A DNA stretch of 64,000 nucleotides from Amycolatopsis jiangsuensis (GCF_014204865.1 NZ_JACHMG010000001.1:5110501-5174500), one strand, 5' to 3'. Counted from the stretch's first letter, positions 41,749 to 50,115 are shown. Numbers and translations are program-made. The notes: generated from the letters alone by a model not told the origin.

Positions 41749-41843
41749 ACCCGACACCGGAAGACCCGTGGGACCTGCACGAGCACATCACCCGCGAAAA
41801 CGACCGCATCGCCCGCGAACGCGCCAAGGAGAGCAACCGATGA
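41745..41843 (+). CDS. 32-residue microprotein, AICE
   Basis: MNPTPEDPWDLHEHIT followed by a charged helix RENDRIARERAKESNR. ATG overlaps the previous stop and its stop overlaps the next ATG (ATGA on both sides), which supports translation. Function unknown. Confidence 0.55.
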   Translation: MNPTPEDPWDLHEHITRENDRIARERAKESNR

Positions 41844-42019
41844 GTTTCTACTGCGACGAGTGCGAAGACGAGCACGACAGCTGGGACGACTGCCCCCACA
41901 CGTTGCGAGAGTGCCCGAACTGCAAGGAATTCGCCGTGGAAATCCTGCTCGGCCGCGGCGACATCGGCGAGCAGGACGAGGCCTCATGCGACGCGTGCGG
42001 CTGGAACGGGTGGTGGTGA
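41840..42019 (+). CDS. Zinc-ribbon microprotein, AICE
   Basis: 59 residues, acidic, with three CxxC pairs: CDEC (5-8), CPNC (25-28) and CDAC (51-54), ending GWNGWW. ATG in ATGA with the previous stop. Probably binds one or two zinc ions; partner unknown. The next gene starts 3 bp after the stop. Confidence 0.75.
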   Translation: MSFYCDECEDEHDSWDDCPHTLRECPNCKEFAVEILLGRGDIGEQDEASCDACGWNGWW

Positions 42020-42022
42020 GCC

Positions 42023-42265
42023 GTGTCCACGTTCGAGGTCCTGTCCCGGTTCGGCACGTTGGCCCTGATTCGGCACGCGGTGACGGTGCTGCTGTTCCTG
42101 CTGCTGCACCTGGTCCGCATCCCGGTGGTGTTGGTGGCGCGGGTGATCGAGGGCGTCATGGGCGAACTCGACCGCTACGCCACCGCCCAGGCCAGCCGCG
42201 AACCGCGCGGCCCGATCAACCAGTTTTTCCCGCACGAGAGCACGAAGGAGGCCCGGCATGCGTAG
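42023..42265 (+). CDS. Small membrane protein, AICE (Spd-like position)
   Basis: 80 residues from GTG. A long hydrophobic segment (about 15-42, LIRHAVTVLLFLLLHLVRIP) with a charged C-terminus. Overlaps the next gene by 8 bp. Small hydrophobic proteins in this position, upstream of traB, include the spread (Spd) proteins of AICEs and Streptomyces plasmids, which help plasmid migration within recipient mycelium; this assignment is by context only. Confidence 0.7.
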   Translation: MSTFEVLSRFGTLALIRHAVTVLLFLLLHLVRIPVVLVARVIEGVMGELDRYATAQASREPRGPINQFFPHESTKEARHA

Positions 42266-42515
42266 GCGACACAACGACCGGATGTGGATGACCTGGCAAG
42301 AGGCCTACTGCGAAGCCGTCGCCCACGATGCGGAAGCCGCGTTGCGCGGGTGTGCGCTGCAGGTCGCCGTGCTGATCGTGCTCGTGCTGTTCGTCCCGAC
42401 CGTGTGGGTCACGCTCCCGGCCGCCGCCGCGGGGGTGTGGGTCGTGGCCCGCGCAATCCGCTGGTCCCGGCTGCTGCGCAAGGCCCGTACCGGCCGGATC
42501 TACCCGCCCCGCTGA
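42258..42515 (+). CDS. Small two-helix membrane protein, AICE
   Basis: 85 residues. Soluble N-terminus (WMTWQEAYCEAVAHDAEAAL), then a hydrophobic hairpin (about 30-68, AVLIVLVLFVPTVWVTLPAAAAGVWVVA), and a basic tail RLLRKARTGRIYPPR. Overlaps the previous gene by 8 bp. Possible spread protein by context. Confidence 0.7.
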   Translation: MRRRHNDRMWMTWQEAYCEAVAHDAEAALRGCALQVAVLIVLVLFVPTVWVTLPAAAAGVWVVARAIRWSRLLRKARTGRIYPPR

Positions 42516-42531
42516 GAAGGAGGTGACCGTC

Positions 42532-42822
42532 ATGACCACTCGACACGCACACACCCGCACCGACGCCGCGATTCAGTGGATCGTGTGGCACGCCGCGGAA
42601 CTCGCGGCCGTCGCCGCCCCGCTCGTGCTGGCCGCCCTGGTATCAGGCTGGTTCGCCCTCGGCACCGTCGTGGCCGTCGTGGCGTGGGCCGGGCACGAGA
42701 TCGCCGTCCGCCGCCGCCACCGCGGCCCGGAGAACGGTGCGCCGCACCAGATCACCACCACCGACACCACCTCGTTGCCGGCGCTGCCCGCCGGTAGCCG
42801 CGAACTCAAGGAGGGCGCGTGA
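42532..42822 (+). CDS. Small membrane protein, AICE
   Basis: 96 residues from ATG at 42532, six bases after AAGGAGGT; a GTG at 42523 is too close to that site. Two hydrophobic segments (about 15-58) and a hydrophilic C-terminus. Shares its stop region with the next ATG (TGATG). Possible spread protein by context. Confidence 0.7.
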   Translation: MTTRHAHTRTDAAIQWIVWHAAELAAVAAPLVLAALVSGWFALGTVVAVVAWAGHEIAVRRRHRGPENGAPHQITTTDTTSLPALPAGSRELKEGA

Positions 42823-43721
42823 TGAACCCCCCGACCGACGCGCGGCACGTGCCGCTCACGGACGCGGACAAACTCGCACAGGACGCCGCCGCGGCGGCGC
42901 AGGTGCGGCGCCTGGCCAACCACCCGGACGTGGTCGCGTTGCGGGTGGAGAAGGTCCGCGCGCAGGTCGACGCCGTGATCTGGCTGGGGATCTTCCTGGG
43001 TCTGGCGTTCACGATGGTCAACGTTCAGCAGTTCGCCGCCGCCGGTGCGCCGGTGTGGTCGCTGGGCTGGTTCGCGGGATGGCTGCTGGACCCGATGGTG
43101 TCCCTCGTCCTCGTGGCGGTGCTGCGGGCGGAGCAGATCACCGCCCGGTACCAGGTATCGACCGGGGTATGGGCGCACCGGACGAAGTGGTTCGCGTTCC
43201 TGGCCACCTACGTCATGAACACTTGGGAGTCCTGGACCCGCCTGGACGTGGCCGGGGTGGCGCTGCACTCGGTCCCGCCGGTACTGGTGTTCCTCGCCGC
43301 GGAGACCGCTCCGGTGCTGCGCGACAAGCTCACCGAAGCCGTCCTCGTCGCCGCCGACCACACCCACACCGGCACGGCGGCCGGGGTCCGGCCCGCGCCG
43401 GCCGGGCCGTCGACCCTGGCCGCTGCGGAACTCGCCGCCGTCGCCGCACCCGTCGCGGCGAAGCCGGTCCGGGTGCGCAAGCCCGCCCGCAAGCCCAGCA
43501 AGGCCAAGCCTGCGGGCCGGAAGCTGCTGGCCGACTACGTCGCCGACGCCCGCGCCGCCTGGGCCCCCGGAACCGAGATCACCCCGGCCTGGGTCCGCAG
43601 CGTCACCGACTGCGCCCGCGGCACCTCCTCCAGCGTCGCCGCCGCCCTGGCCGCCGAACTGCCCGACACCGAACCGGCCACGGCCGACCCGGAGCCCGCC
43701 GACCTGAGGGAGGCCGCCTGA
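42822..43721 (+). CDS. SpdB/DUF2637-like membrane protein, AICE
   Basis: 299 residues. Four membrane helices in the first 170 residues (VIWLGIFLGLAFTMVNVQQF, WFAGWLLDPMVSLVLVAVL and later). An Ala/Lys/Pro-rich linker (about 190-230) follows, with a C-terminal HTH-like region (DARAAWAPGTEITPAWVR, GTSSSVAAALAAE). Resembles DUF2637/spread proteins that accompany traB. ATG at 42822 chosen over GTG 42819 because of ribosome binding site spacing. Confidence 0.72.
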   Translation: MNPPTDARHVPLTDADKLAQDAAAAAQVRRLANHPDVVALRVEKVRAQVDAVIWLGIFLGLAFTMVNVQQFAAAGAPVWSLGWFAGWLLDPMVSLVLVAVLRAEQITARYQVSTGVWAHRTKWFAFLATYVMNTWESWTRLDVAGVALHSVPPVLVFLAAETAPVLRDKLTEAVLVAADHTHTGTAAGVRPAPAGPSTLAAAELAAVAAPVAAKPVRVRKPARKPSKAKPAGRKLLADYVADARAAWAPGTEITPAWVRSVTDCARGTSSSVAAALAAELPDTEPATADPEPADLREAA

Positions 43722-45991
43722 TGTCCACCACCGCCGACCGCGAACGCCAGGGAGACCAGCCCGTGAACACCCCCGACGAACCGTCCGTGAACACCCCGGC
43801 CGACGCATCCGCGAACCCGGCCGTGAACACCGCCGCCGGTGAACTCGCGACCGTTCACCGCCTGCCCGCCCGCGAAGACACCGGCACCGTACTGGAAGCC
43901 GACGAGGTGCTCTCGGCAGAGGAGTACGAACGTCGTCGGTCCCAGAAGGAACAGGCCCTCGCCCGCTGGGCCGGGTACCGCAACGACGCCGTCGTGGTCG
44001 CCCGCACCGCCCGCAACGTCGTCAAGCACGACCGCACCAAGGCCGCGTTCCGGCACGTGGTGGCCTACCCGACCGCCGGGGCGAAGCTGGTTGTCCGGCG
44101 GTGGCGGGATGCGCACGGCGCGAACCGGTACGAGCGGCAGATGCGCGCCGCGGAAGCCGCCGGTGATCAGGACGCGTTGCGGTACTGGCAGGAAGCCGAC
44201 GTCGCGGAGAAGCAGCGGCGCCACGACCGGGTCCAGGACTGGGTGTCCGCACCCGGGAAGGTGATCAAAACCGTTGTTGTCGGGCTGCTCGGGCTGACCG
44301 GGCTGCTGCTGGCCCTCGGGTTCATCCTCGCGGTCAAGAACGGCGACGCCGGCCAGATCCTCGCCCCGATCGGCGCGGTGCTCGACGCGATCGCGTTCAC
44401 GGTGTGGTTCCTGACCACCTACGGGGTGTTTCTCCTGCTCGGGGGCACCGTGCTCGGTCTGGGTTACCTGTATCAGACCGGCCGCACCCACGGTGACATG
44501 CCGACCTGGCTCACCCCGCCGGCCGAGGGCAGCACGATGGACGAGCTGCCGGACGAGAACACGATCCTGAACGCGTTGAAGAACCTGAACATCCCCGGGT
44601 TCAACCGCGCGGTCAAGGAAGGGTGGCGGATCAAGTTCGTGACCCTGCCGCACGTGGACGGCAAGGGCTGGCGTGCGCAGGTCGCGCTGCCCCCGGCCTG
44701 CCCGGTCGAGGAGATTGTGAAGCGCAAGACCACCTTGGCGCACAACCTGGTCCGCTATCCGCGGGAGGTGTGGCCGACCGAACCGCAACCGTCCATGTTG
44801 GACCTGTGGGTGGCCAAGCCCGGTGCCCTGTCCGGACCGGTGGACCCGTGGCCGCTGCTGGAAGACCTCGACAACGCGCAGACCGACTACTTTGCCGGTG
44901 TCCCGGTCGGAGTGACGCTCAAGGGCGACGTGGTCAACGGCCGGCTGGCCGAAGCGAACTACGCCGAAGGCGGCATGATGGGCTCGGGCAAGTCCACCCT
45001 GGCGATCGATCTCGTGCTCGGCTCGATGCTCGACCCGCTGACCGTCATCGACGTCGTGGTCATGGCCGAAAACGCCGACTACGACCCGATGAAACCCCGG
45101 CTGAACTCGCTGACCACCGGCGCCGGCGACGACACCGTGGACAAGTGCCTGAACCTGCTCTGCGAGCTCTACGACGACCTGACCGTGCGCGGGCAAGCGT
45201 TGCAGCAGCACGGGGTCCGCTCGGTCAACCGTGAAGTGGCCGAAAAGGACAGTCGGCTCCGTCCGCGGGTCGTGGTGATCGACGAGTGTCAGAACCTGTT
45301 CATGGGCAAGAACGGCAAGACCGCCATCGAGGTCGCGTCCAAGCTGATGTCCACCGCGCGGAAGTACGCAATCACCCTGATTTTTCTGACGCCGGAACCG
45401 TCCAAGGACGCGCTGCCGCGCAAGATCACCTCGGTGGCCAGCAACAAGGCGTGCTTCGCGATCGGCGATCAGATGGCCAACGACGCCGTGCTCGGGACCG
45501 GCTCGTACAAGGCCGGCATCTCCGCGGTCGGGCTCACCCCCAAGACCGACGAAGGCCCCGGCGACGTCGGCACCTGCATGGCCCGCGGTTTCACCGCACA
45601 ACCCGGCCTGCTGCGCTGCTTCTACGTCAACGAGAAGGACGCCGCCCGCGTCACCAAGCGCGCCATGGAACTGCAGGCACAGACCGTGCCGACCGCCGCG
45701 CCGACCGAGGTCCGCGCCGAACGGGTCGACCACGTCGCCGACATTGCGAAGGTCATCGGCACCGAAGCCCGGATGCGCACGCAGGAAGTCCTGCAGGGCC
45801 TCGCGAACCTCGACCCCGCCACCTACACCGGCTGGACGTTCAGCAACCTGCAGGCGGCGCTGCCCGACTCCGCCAAGCCCTACAAGACCCAGGGCGTGAT
45901 GCAAGTCAGCGCCGCTCGCGTCCGCGAAGCCATCGCCGAGCGTGACGAATTCGGCGGCGACGAGTCCGACGAAACCGAGGGAACCGAGTAA
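43721..45991 (+). CDS. traB: TraB-type FtsK/SpoIIIE DNA translocase
   Basis: 756 residues; moves double-stranded DNA between mycelia during conjugation. Hydrophilic N-terminus with NTP repeats, two hydrophobic helices (about 180-260), then the motor domain with Walker A EGGMMGSGKSTLA (about 415-427) and Walker B RVVVIDECQNLF (about 514-525). The C-terminal 90 residues (RTQEVLQGLANLDPATY onward) may be the winged-helix domain that recognises clt-type repeats. ATG shares its A with the previous stop. A longer frame from 42737 is readthrough in another frame. Confidence 0.92.
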   Translation: MSTTADRERQGDQPVNTPDEPSVNTPADASANPAVNTAAGELATVHRLPAREDTGTVLEADEVLSAEEYERRRSQKEQALARWAGYRNDAVVVARTARNVVKHDRTKAAFRHVVAYPTAGAKLVVRRWRDAHGANRYERQMRAAEAAGDQDALRYWQEADVAEKQRRHDRVQDWVSAPGKVIKTVVVGLLGLTGLLLALGFILAVKNGDAGQILAPIGAVLDAIAFTVWFLTTYGVFLLLGGTVLGLGYLYQTGRTHGDMPTWLTPPAEGSTMDELPDENTILNALKNLNIPGFNRAVKEGWRIKFVTLPHVDGKGWRAQVALPPACPVEEIVKRKTTLAHNLVRYPREVWPTEPQPSMLDLWVAKPGALSGPVDPWPLLEDLDNAQTDYFAGVPVGVTLKGDVVNGRLAEANYAEGGMMGSGKSTLAIDLVLGSMLDPLTVIDVVVMAENADYDPMKPRLNSLTTGAGDDTVDKCLNLLCELYDDLTVRGQALQQHGVRSVNREVAEKDSRLRPRVVVIDECQNLFMGKNGKTAIEVASKLMSTARKYAITLIFLTPEPSKDALPRKITSVASNKACFAIGDQMANDAVLGTGSYKAGISAVGLTPKTDEGPGDVGTCMARGFTAQPGLLRCFYVNEKDAARVTKRAMELQAQTVPTAAPTEVRAERVDHVADIAKVIGTEARMRTQEVLQGLANLDPATYTGWTFSNLQAALPDSAKPYKTQGVMQVSAARVREAIAERDEFGGDESDETEGTE

Positions 45992-46224
45992 GGGAGGCCG
46001 CGGAATCCGGGGAGTTCTCCCTCACCACCTCCCCGGACCCACCTCCCCCACCTGACCAGCACCGACCCTGACCAGGGAGGCCAGGGACCCACCCGGCCAC
46101 CACCGGCGAGAACCCGCCGAAACCCACACCCGAACACCCCGCCCGCGACTCCCTCCCCGGGACACCGCGCCGGCCGACCCATGCCGAAAACAGGCACACA
46201 CCGTCACCAGACGAAGGAGTACCA

Positions 46225-46392
46225 ATGGCCAGCAAGCCCCTCGTTCACCGCGGCTCGTCCTCGTGGTGGTCCGGCACCTTCACCACCCTGTGCGGGCAGA
46301 AGTTCCCGCTCAAGGGCTCCAAGAACCCGTGGTTCACCAACCCGCGCTGCCCCGCCTGTGAAGCCATCCACCGCGCGAACGGAGGCAAGTGA
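46225..46392 (+). CDS. 55-residue AICE protein with Cys motif
   Basis: GAAGGAG lies five bases before the ATG. Sequence starts MASKPLVHRGSSSWWSG, has Cys at 23, and ends NPRCPACEAIHRANGGK with a CPAC pair, so a small zinc site is likely. Just upstream of the primase gene. Function unknown. The 233 bp before it (45992-46224) hold only Pro-coding-like GC-rich DNA with no gene seen. Confidence 0.7.
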   Translation: MASKPLVHRGSSSWWSGTFTTLCGQKFPLKGSKNPWFTNPRCPACEAIHRANGGK

Positions 46393-46394
46393 TC

Positions 46395-47336
46395 ATGGCC
46401 GACACCACGACCGTGACGGCCGCGCTCGACGCCGCGGCCCGCGGATGGCACGTGTTCCCGCTCCGGCCGGGCAGCAAGCGCCCGGCCGGGCACGGCGCCC
46501 ACGACTGCCCCGGCACCGGCCGCTGCGCCGGTGGGCACCGCACCTGGGAGCAGCGCGCCACCACCGACCCCGACAAGATCCGCGCCGCCTGGACCCACGC
46601 CCCGTACGGGATCGGGCTCGCCACCGGCCCGTCCGGGTTGTGTGTGCTCGACCTCGACACCGCCAAGCCCGGCGACACCGTGCCGGACCGGTGGACCACC
46701 GCCGGCGCGACGTCCGGTGAGGACGTGCTCGCGGTACTCGCCGACGAGGCTGGGCAGGACCTGCCCGGCGACACCCTCACCGTGGCCACCCCCACCGGTG
46801 GGCTGCACCTGTACTACCGGGCGCCGGAGGACGTGGCGTTGCGCTGCACCGCCGGCGACCGCGGCAACGGACTCGGCTGGAAAGTCGACACCCGCGCATG
46901 GGGCGGCTACGTCGTCGCCCCCGGCACCATCACCGACGCCGGCCGCTACCGGTTCCTGTTCGACGGCCCCACCGCCCTCCTCCCGGACTGGCTCACCGCA
47001 CGGCTCACCCCGCCACCGCTCCCGGCACCGCCGGCCCGGCCGGTACGTCCCGCCGGCGACCGGCGCGGCCGCTACCTCGACGCCGCGATCCGTGCCGAGG
47101 CCGGGAAAGTCGCCGACGCATCCAGCAACCGCAACGCCACCTTGTACGGCGCCGCGCTCGCCCTCGGCCAACTCGTCGCCGGCGGCGCCCTCACCGACGA
47201 CGACGTCCGCGCCGTACTGCTCACCGCGGCCGGTCGGCACATCGGCACGAGCAACTTCACCCGCCGCGAGGCCGAAGCCACCATCACGTCCGGTCTGCGC
47301 GCCGGCCGCAACCGGCCCCGCACGGTCGCCGCCTGA
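46395..47336 (+). CDS. Bifunctional DNA primase/polymerase, N-terminal type
   Basis: 313 residues. Prim-Pol fold: ALDAAARGWHVFPLRPGSKRP, an ATGPSGLCVLDLD metal-binding segment (Asp-x-Asp), TPTGGLHLYYR and GWKVDTRAWGGYVVAPG. Primes and extends element DNA in replication of the excised circle. ATG at 46395 preferred over GTG 46389. Works with the helicase encoded 27 bp downstream. Confidence 0.9.
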   Translation: MADTTTVTAALDAAARGWHVFPLRPGSKRPAGHGAHDCPGTGRCAGGHRTWEQRATTDPDKIRAAWTHAPYGIGLATGPSGLCVLDLDTAKPGDTVPDRWTTAGATSGEDVLAVLADEAGQDLPGDTLTVATPTGGLHLYYRAPEDVALRCTAGDRGNGLGWKVDTRAWGGYVVAPGTITDAGRYRFLFDGPTALLPDWLTARLTPPPLPAPPARPVRPAGDRRGRYLDAAIRAEAGKVADASSNRNATLYGAALALGQLVAGGALTDDDVRAVLLTAAGRHIGTSNFTRREAEATITSGLRAGRNRPRTVAA

Positions 47337-47363
47337 CCGCCCCTCTCCTTCGGAGGTAACACC

Positions 47364-48410
47364 ATGACCACGCCCCGGCCCTTGGCCGCCGTGCCGACAC
47401 CACCGCCCCGCCGCACCCGATGGACGGACGCGGAACTCATGCGAGAGGAGTTCCCACCGGTCAAGTGGGCCGTACCCGGCCTGCTCGCCGAAGGGGTCAA
47501 CCTGCTGGCCGGCGCGCCGAAGCTCGGGAAGTCATGGCTCTCCCTCGGACTCGGGGCCGCGATCGCCAACGGCGACCTCGCGCTGAACGCGATCGAGGTC
47601 GAACGCGGCCCCGTCCTGTACTGCGCCCTGGAAGACACCGGCCGGCGGCTGCAGCGCCGACGCCGGCAGCAGATCTCCGCCGGTGGACGGCCGGCGCCGC
47701 TGCTGACGCTGGAAACCGCGTGCGCCAGCATGACCGCCGGCGGAGACGCGACCCTGGTCGAGTGGCTGGAAGAAAACCCGGCCGCGCGGCTGGTCATCAT
47801 CGACACCTTCGAGAAGATGCGCGGCGCGGTCGCCCCCGGCGCGTCGGCCTACAGCGGCGACTACGCCGCCGGCGCCCGGTTCAAGGAACTCGCCGACCAC
47901 TACGGCGTGCCGTTCCTGCTGATTCACCACGTCCGCAAACAAGGCGCCGACGACTGGCAAAACCTCGTCTCCGGAACCGCCGGACTCACCGGCGCCATGG
48001 ACGCCACCCTCGTCCTCGAACGCGGCCGCGGACAGGCGGACGGCGTCCTGCACGTCACCGGCCGCGACGTCGAAGAAACCGACTACGCCATGACCTTCGA
48101 CGCCCACGCCGGCGCCTGGACCAAACTCGACGGCCCCGCCACCGACCACCTCGTCGCCGACACCCGCGCCGACATTCTCCGGCTGCTGCGCGAGCACGGG
48201 ACGTTGAAACCCGCGCGGATCGCCGAAGCCCTCGACGCCAACCCGGGCACCATCCGCCAGACCTGCAAGCGCATGGCCGACGCCGGCCAGCTCCACAAAA
48301 GCCCCGGGGGCGAATACAGCGCGCCCGGCCACACCACCGGTGACACCCCCGCCCCGTCACGCCTGTCACCACTGTCACTCCCGCCCGCTGACCAGCACGA
48401 ACAGGAGTGA
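47364..48410 (+). CDS. RepA-like AAA replicative helicase
   Basis: 348 residues of the RecA-fold AAA_25/RepA type. Walker A LAGAPKLGKSW (about 46-56), Walker B ARLVIIDTFEKMR, sensor HHVRKQGAD, and a C-terminal winged helix (about 280-320, ILRLLREHGTLKPARIAEAL). Expected to load on the element origin with the Prim-Pol. GGAGGT precedes the ATG. The 3' coding end contains the first copies of the TGTCAC repeats that continue downstream. Confidence 0.88.
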   Translation: MTTPRPLAAVPTPPPRRTRWTDAELMREEFPPVKWAVPGLLAEGVNLLAGAPKLGKSWLSLGLGAAIANGDLALNAIEVERGPVLYCALEDTGRRLQRRRRQQISAGGRPAPLLTLETACASMTAGGDATLVEWLEENPAARLVIIDTFEKMRGAVAPGASAYSGDYAAGARFKELADHYGVPFLLIHHVRKQGADDWQNLVSGTAGLTGAMDATLVLERGRGQADGVLHVTGRDVEETDYAMTFDAHAGAWTKLDGPATDHLVADTRADILRLLREHGTLKPARIAEALDANPGTIRQTCKRMADAGQLHKSPGGEYSAPGHTTGDTPAPSRLSPLSLPPADQHEQE

Positions 48411-48555
48411 CAGCCGGTGTGACACCTCCGGTACCTGTCACACCCCACCGGCCCGTGACACCCGAGACCACACCGCACCTGTCACACCCGTCACCAGAGT
48501 CACCCAACCCACCTGACCAGCGCAAATACCCGTGACACCCGATCTGGCCTGTCAC
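48340..48555. repeat. Right TGTCAC/GTGACA repeat cluster, possible origin or Rep site
   Basis: About ten copies of TGTCAC or GTGACA in roughly 215 bp, many as CTGTCACAC or GTGACACC, in both orientations, starting inside the helicase gene and filling the gap before xis. The same repeats sit at the element's left end. Placement beside the replication genes fits iterons bound by Rep or a double-strand origin. Confidence 0.65.
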
Positions 48556-48625
48556 GCACCGCGAAGGAGCGCGCCGTGTTCGACACCGCTACCGCCGCCC
48601 AGCTTCACGACGCGAAAGGCACCTC

Positions 48626-48859
48626 ATGGACGCCGTCATTTCGCCGGCGCCGGTTCCGGCGCGGCACCTGTACCGCATTCCCGAAGCCATGCGTCTGCTC
48701 TCGATGAGCCGATCGGTCATCTACGAGCTATTGCGCGCCGGCCGCCTCTTCTCCGTGAAGCAGGGCCGGGCACGGCTCATCCCGGCGAAAGCCATTCAGC
48801 AGTACGTAGACCAGCTCATTCAGGAAGCAGAGGTGACCGGATATGGCCAAGCGGCGTAG
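48626..48859 (+). CDS. xis: Excisionase, MerR-like HTH
   Basis: 77 residues: LYRIPEAMRLLSMSRSVIYELLRAGRLFSVKQG is a DNA-binding domain of the HTH_17/excisionase type. Located directly upstream of int with a 17-bp overlap. Directs excision with the integrase. ATG start. Confidence 0.92.
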   Translation: MDAVISPAPVPARHLYRIPEAMRLLSMSRSVIYELLRAGRLFSVKQGRARLIPAKAIQQYVDQLIQEAEVTGYGQAA

Positions 48860-50003
48860 TCGCGGTGACGGCGGGCTCTACTGGGACGAAGCACGGCAGC
48901 GCTGGACCGCGGAAGCGACGGTCGGCTACCGACCGGACGGAAAGCGGATCGTGCGCAAGGCGCGCGGTGTCACGAAGACCGAAGCCAAGGAGAAGCTCCG
49001 CGCACTTCTGCAAGAGATCGAGGACGGCGCGCCGACTGAGGCACGCAACTTCACCGTCGCCGATGCTGTGACGGATTGGCTGGAATTCGGGCTGCCGCGC
49101 CGAAGCAAGGCCACGCGAGACAAGCTCACGATCCTGGCGACCAAGCACGTGATCGGCCGTCTCGGTGCTCGGAAGTTACGCGAGTTGAGCGCCGACGACG
49201 TGGACAGGTGGCTGGCGGAACGCGCGAAGGTACTGTCCACGCGGACGCTACGAGAAGTGCGCTCGATCCTGGTGCGTGCGATCAACCGGGCACAGGCCCG
49301 GGAGAAGGTGAAGCGCAATGTGGTGCTGCTGTGCGAGCTTCCGGAAGGCCAGGCCGGACGTCCATCCAAGTCGCTGACCTTCACGCAAGCGGAAGCGGTC
49401 TTGGCCGCGGCGGAATACACCCCGCTGCGTGCGTACGTGGTGCTCTCGCTGCTGGTCGGTGCCCGTACGGAAGAGCTGCGAGCGCTCACCTGGTCGCACG
49501 TGTCCCTGGGCACCGAGGACGGCAAGCCACCGCACATCATGGTGTGGCGTTCGGTCCGTGAGCACGGCGACACGAAGACGCGGAAGTCGCGTCGCTCGCT
49601 CGCGCTCCCACAGCGGTGCGTCGCCGCGTTGAAGGCCCATCGGGTGAAGCAGGACTTCGCGCAGCGGCTTGCGGGTCGTCGGTGGCAGGACACAGGGCTC
49701 GTATTCGCGTCCGACGCCGGCACCCAGCTCGACGCGGCGAACGTGCGGCGGGCACTCCGCAAGATCACTGAACGCGCTGGGCTCAACCCGAGGGAGTGGA
49801 CACCGCGCGAGCTGCGGCACAGCTTCGTGTCCCTGCTCTCCGACCGGGGCATGCCGATCGAGCAGATTGCCCGCCTGATGGGCCACCAGGGAACGCAAGT
49901 CACAGAGCTGGTCTACCGTCACCAGCTCCGCCCGATCGTGGAACACGGGGCAGAAGCCATGGACGAGATCTTCGGCGACGAGGAGGAAAACGGGGCAGCT
50001 TAG
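48843..50003 (+). CDS. int: Site-specific tyrosine recombinase (integrase)
   Basis: 386 residues. N-terminal arm-binding and SAM-like domains (about 1-150) and catalytic domain (about 175-386) with R208 (GARTEELR), R325 (PRELRHS), H348 (GHQGT) and nucleophile Y358. Box II has R322 where many relatives have His, a variant seen in actinobacterial AICE integrases. Catalyses recombination between the 45-bp tRNA-Ile att sites; it lies 68 bp from the right repeat. ATG start. Confidence 0.95.
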   Translation: MAKRRSRGDGGLYWDEARQRWTAEATVGYRPDGKRIVRKARGVTKTEAKEKLRALLQEIEDGAPTEARNFTVADAVTDWLEFGLPRRSKATRDKLTILATKHVIGRLGARKLRELSADDVDRWLAERAKVLSTRTLREVRSILVRAINRAQAREKVKRNVVLLCELPEGQAGRPSKSLTFTQAEAVLAAAEYTPLRAYVVLSLLVGARTEELRALTWSHVSLGTEDGKPPHIMVWRSVREHGDTKTRKSRRSLALPQRCVAALKAHRVKQDFAQRLAGRRWQDTGLVFASDAGTQLDAANVRRALRKITERAGLNPREWTPRELRHSFVSLLSDRGMPIEQIARLMGHQGTQVTELVYRHQLRPIVEHGAEAMDEIFGDEEENGAA

Positions 50004-50030
50004 TCACCCAGTTAGACACCCACCACAGAA

Positions 50031-50065
50031 AAAGCCCGGTTCACCAGTGTGGTGAACCGGGCTTT
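50031..50065. terminator. Element-borne terminator beside tRNA-Ile and int
   Basis: Stem AAAGCCCGGTTCACC / GGTGAACCGGGCTTT, 15 bp, with T tract on the plus side. It terminates int on the plus strand and tRNA-Ile on the minus strand. It is a near copy of the chromosomal hairpin at 37594-37627, so integration preserves tRNA termination. Confidence 0.9.
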
Positions 50066-50070
50066 GACCT

Positions 50071-50115
50071 GTGTGGGCCCACCAGGACTTGAACCTGGGA
50101 CCTCTTCGTTATCAG
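50071..50115. repeat. Right attachment repeat within tRNA-Ile
   Basis: 45 bp identical to 37630-37674. It overlaps the intact tRNA-Ile from the anticodon arm to the 3' end plus 3 bp, so the element supplies the tRNA's 3' half. Confidence 0.95.

Larger units (their letters stand above)
37630..50115 (+). mobile_element. Integrated AICE (pMEA300-like) in tRNA-Ile
   Basis: Bounded by 45-bp direct repeats (37630-37674 and 50071-50115); the excised circle would be about 12.44 kb. Contents read left to right: TGTCAC repeats, 2-hydroxyacid dehydrogenase and GntR-kinase regulator (minus), small accessory proteins, TraB-type translocase, primase-polymerase, helicase, xis and int. This is the standard actinomycete integrative and conjugative element layout (site-specific integration, autonomous replication, double-stranded DNA transfer by a single FtsK-like protein). 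pMEA300 of Amycolatopsis methanolica is also known to use a tRNA-Ile site. All core functions look intact. Confidence 0.93.

Noticed and set aside
42737..43720. Upstream extension of the TraB frame
   Set aside because: It reads the preceding membrane gene in another frame and is Arg/Gly-rich; TraB begins at the coupled ATG at 43721.
48576..48707. Short GTG-initiated frame before xis
   Set aside because: It runs out of frame into xis, is Arg-rich, and has no neighbour coupling.
37630..50115. Prophage reading of the inserted element
   Set aside because: No capsid, portal, terminase or lysis genes; TraB, Prim-Pol and small AICE proteins instead.
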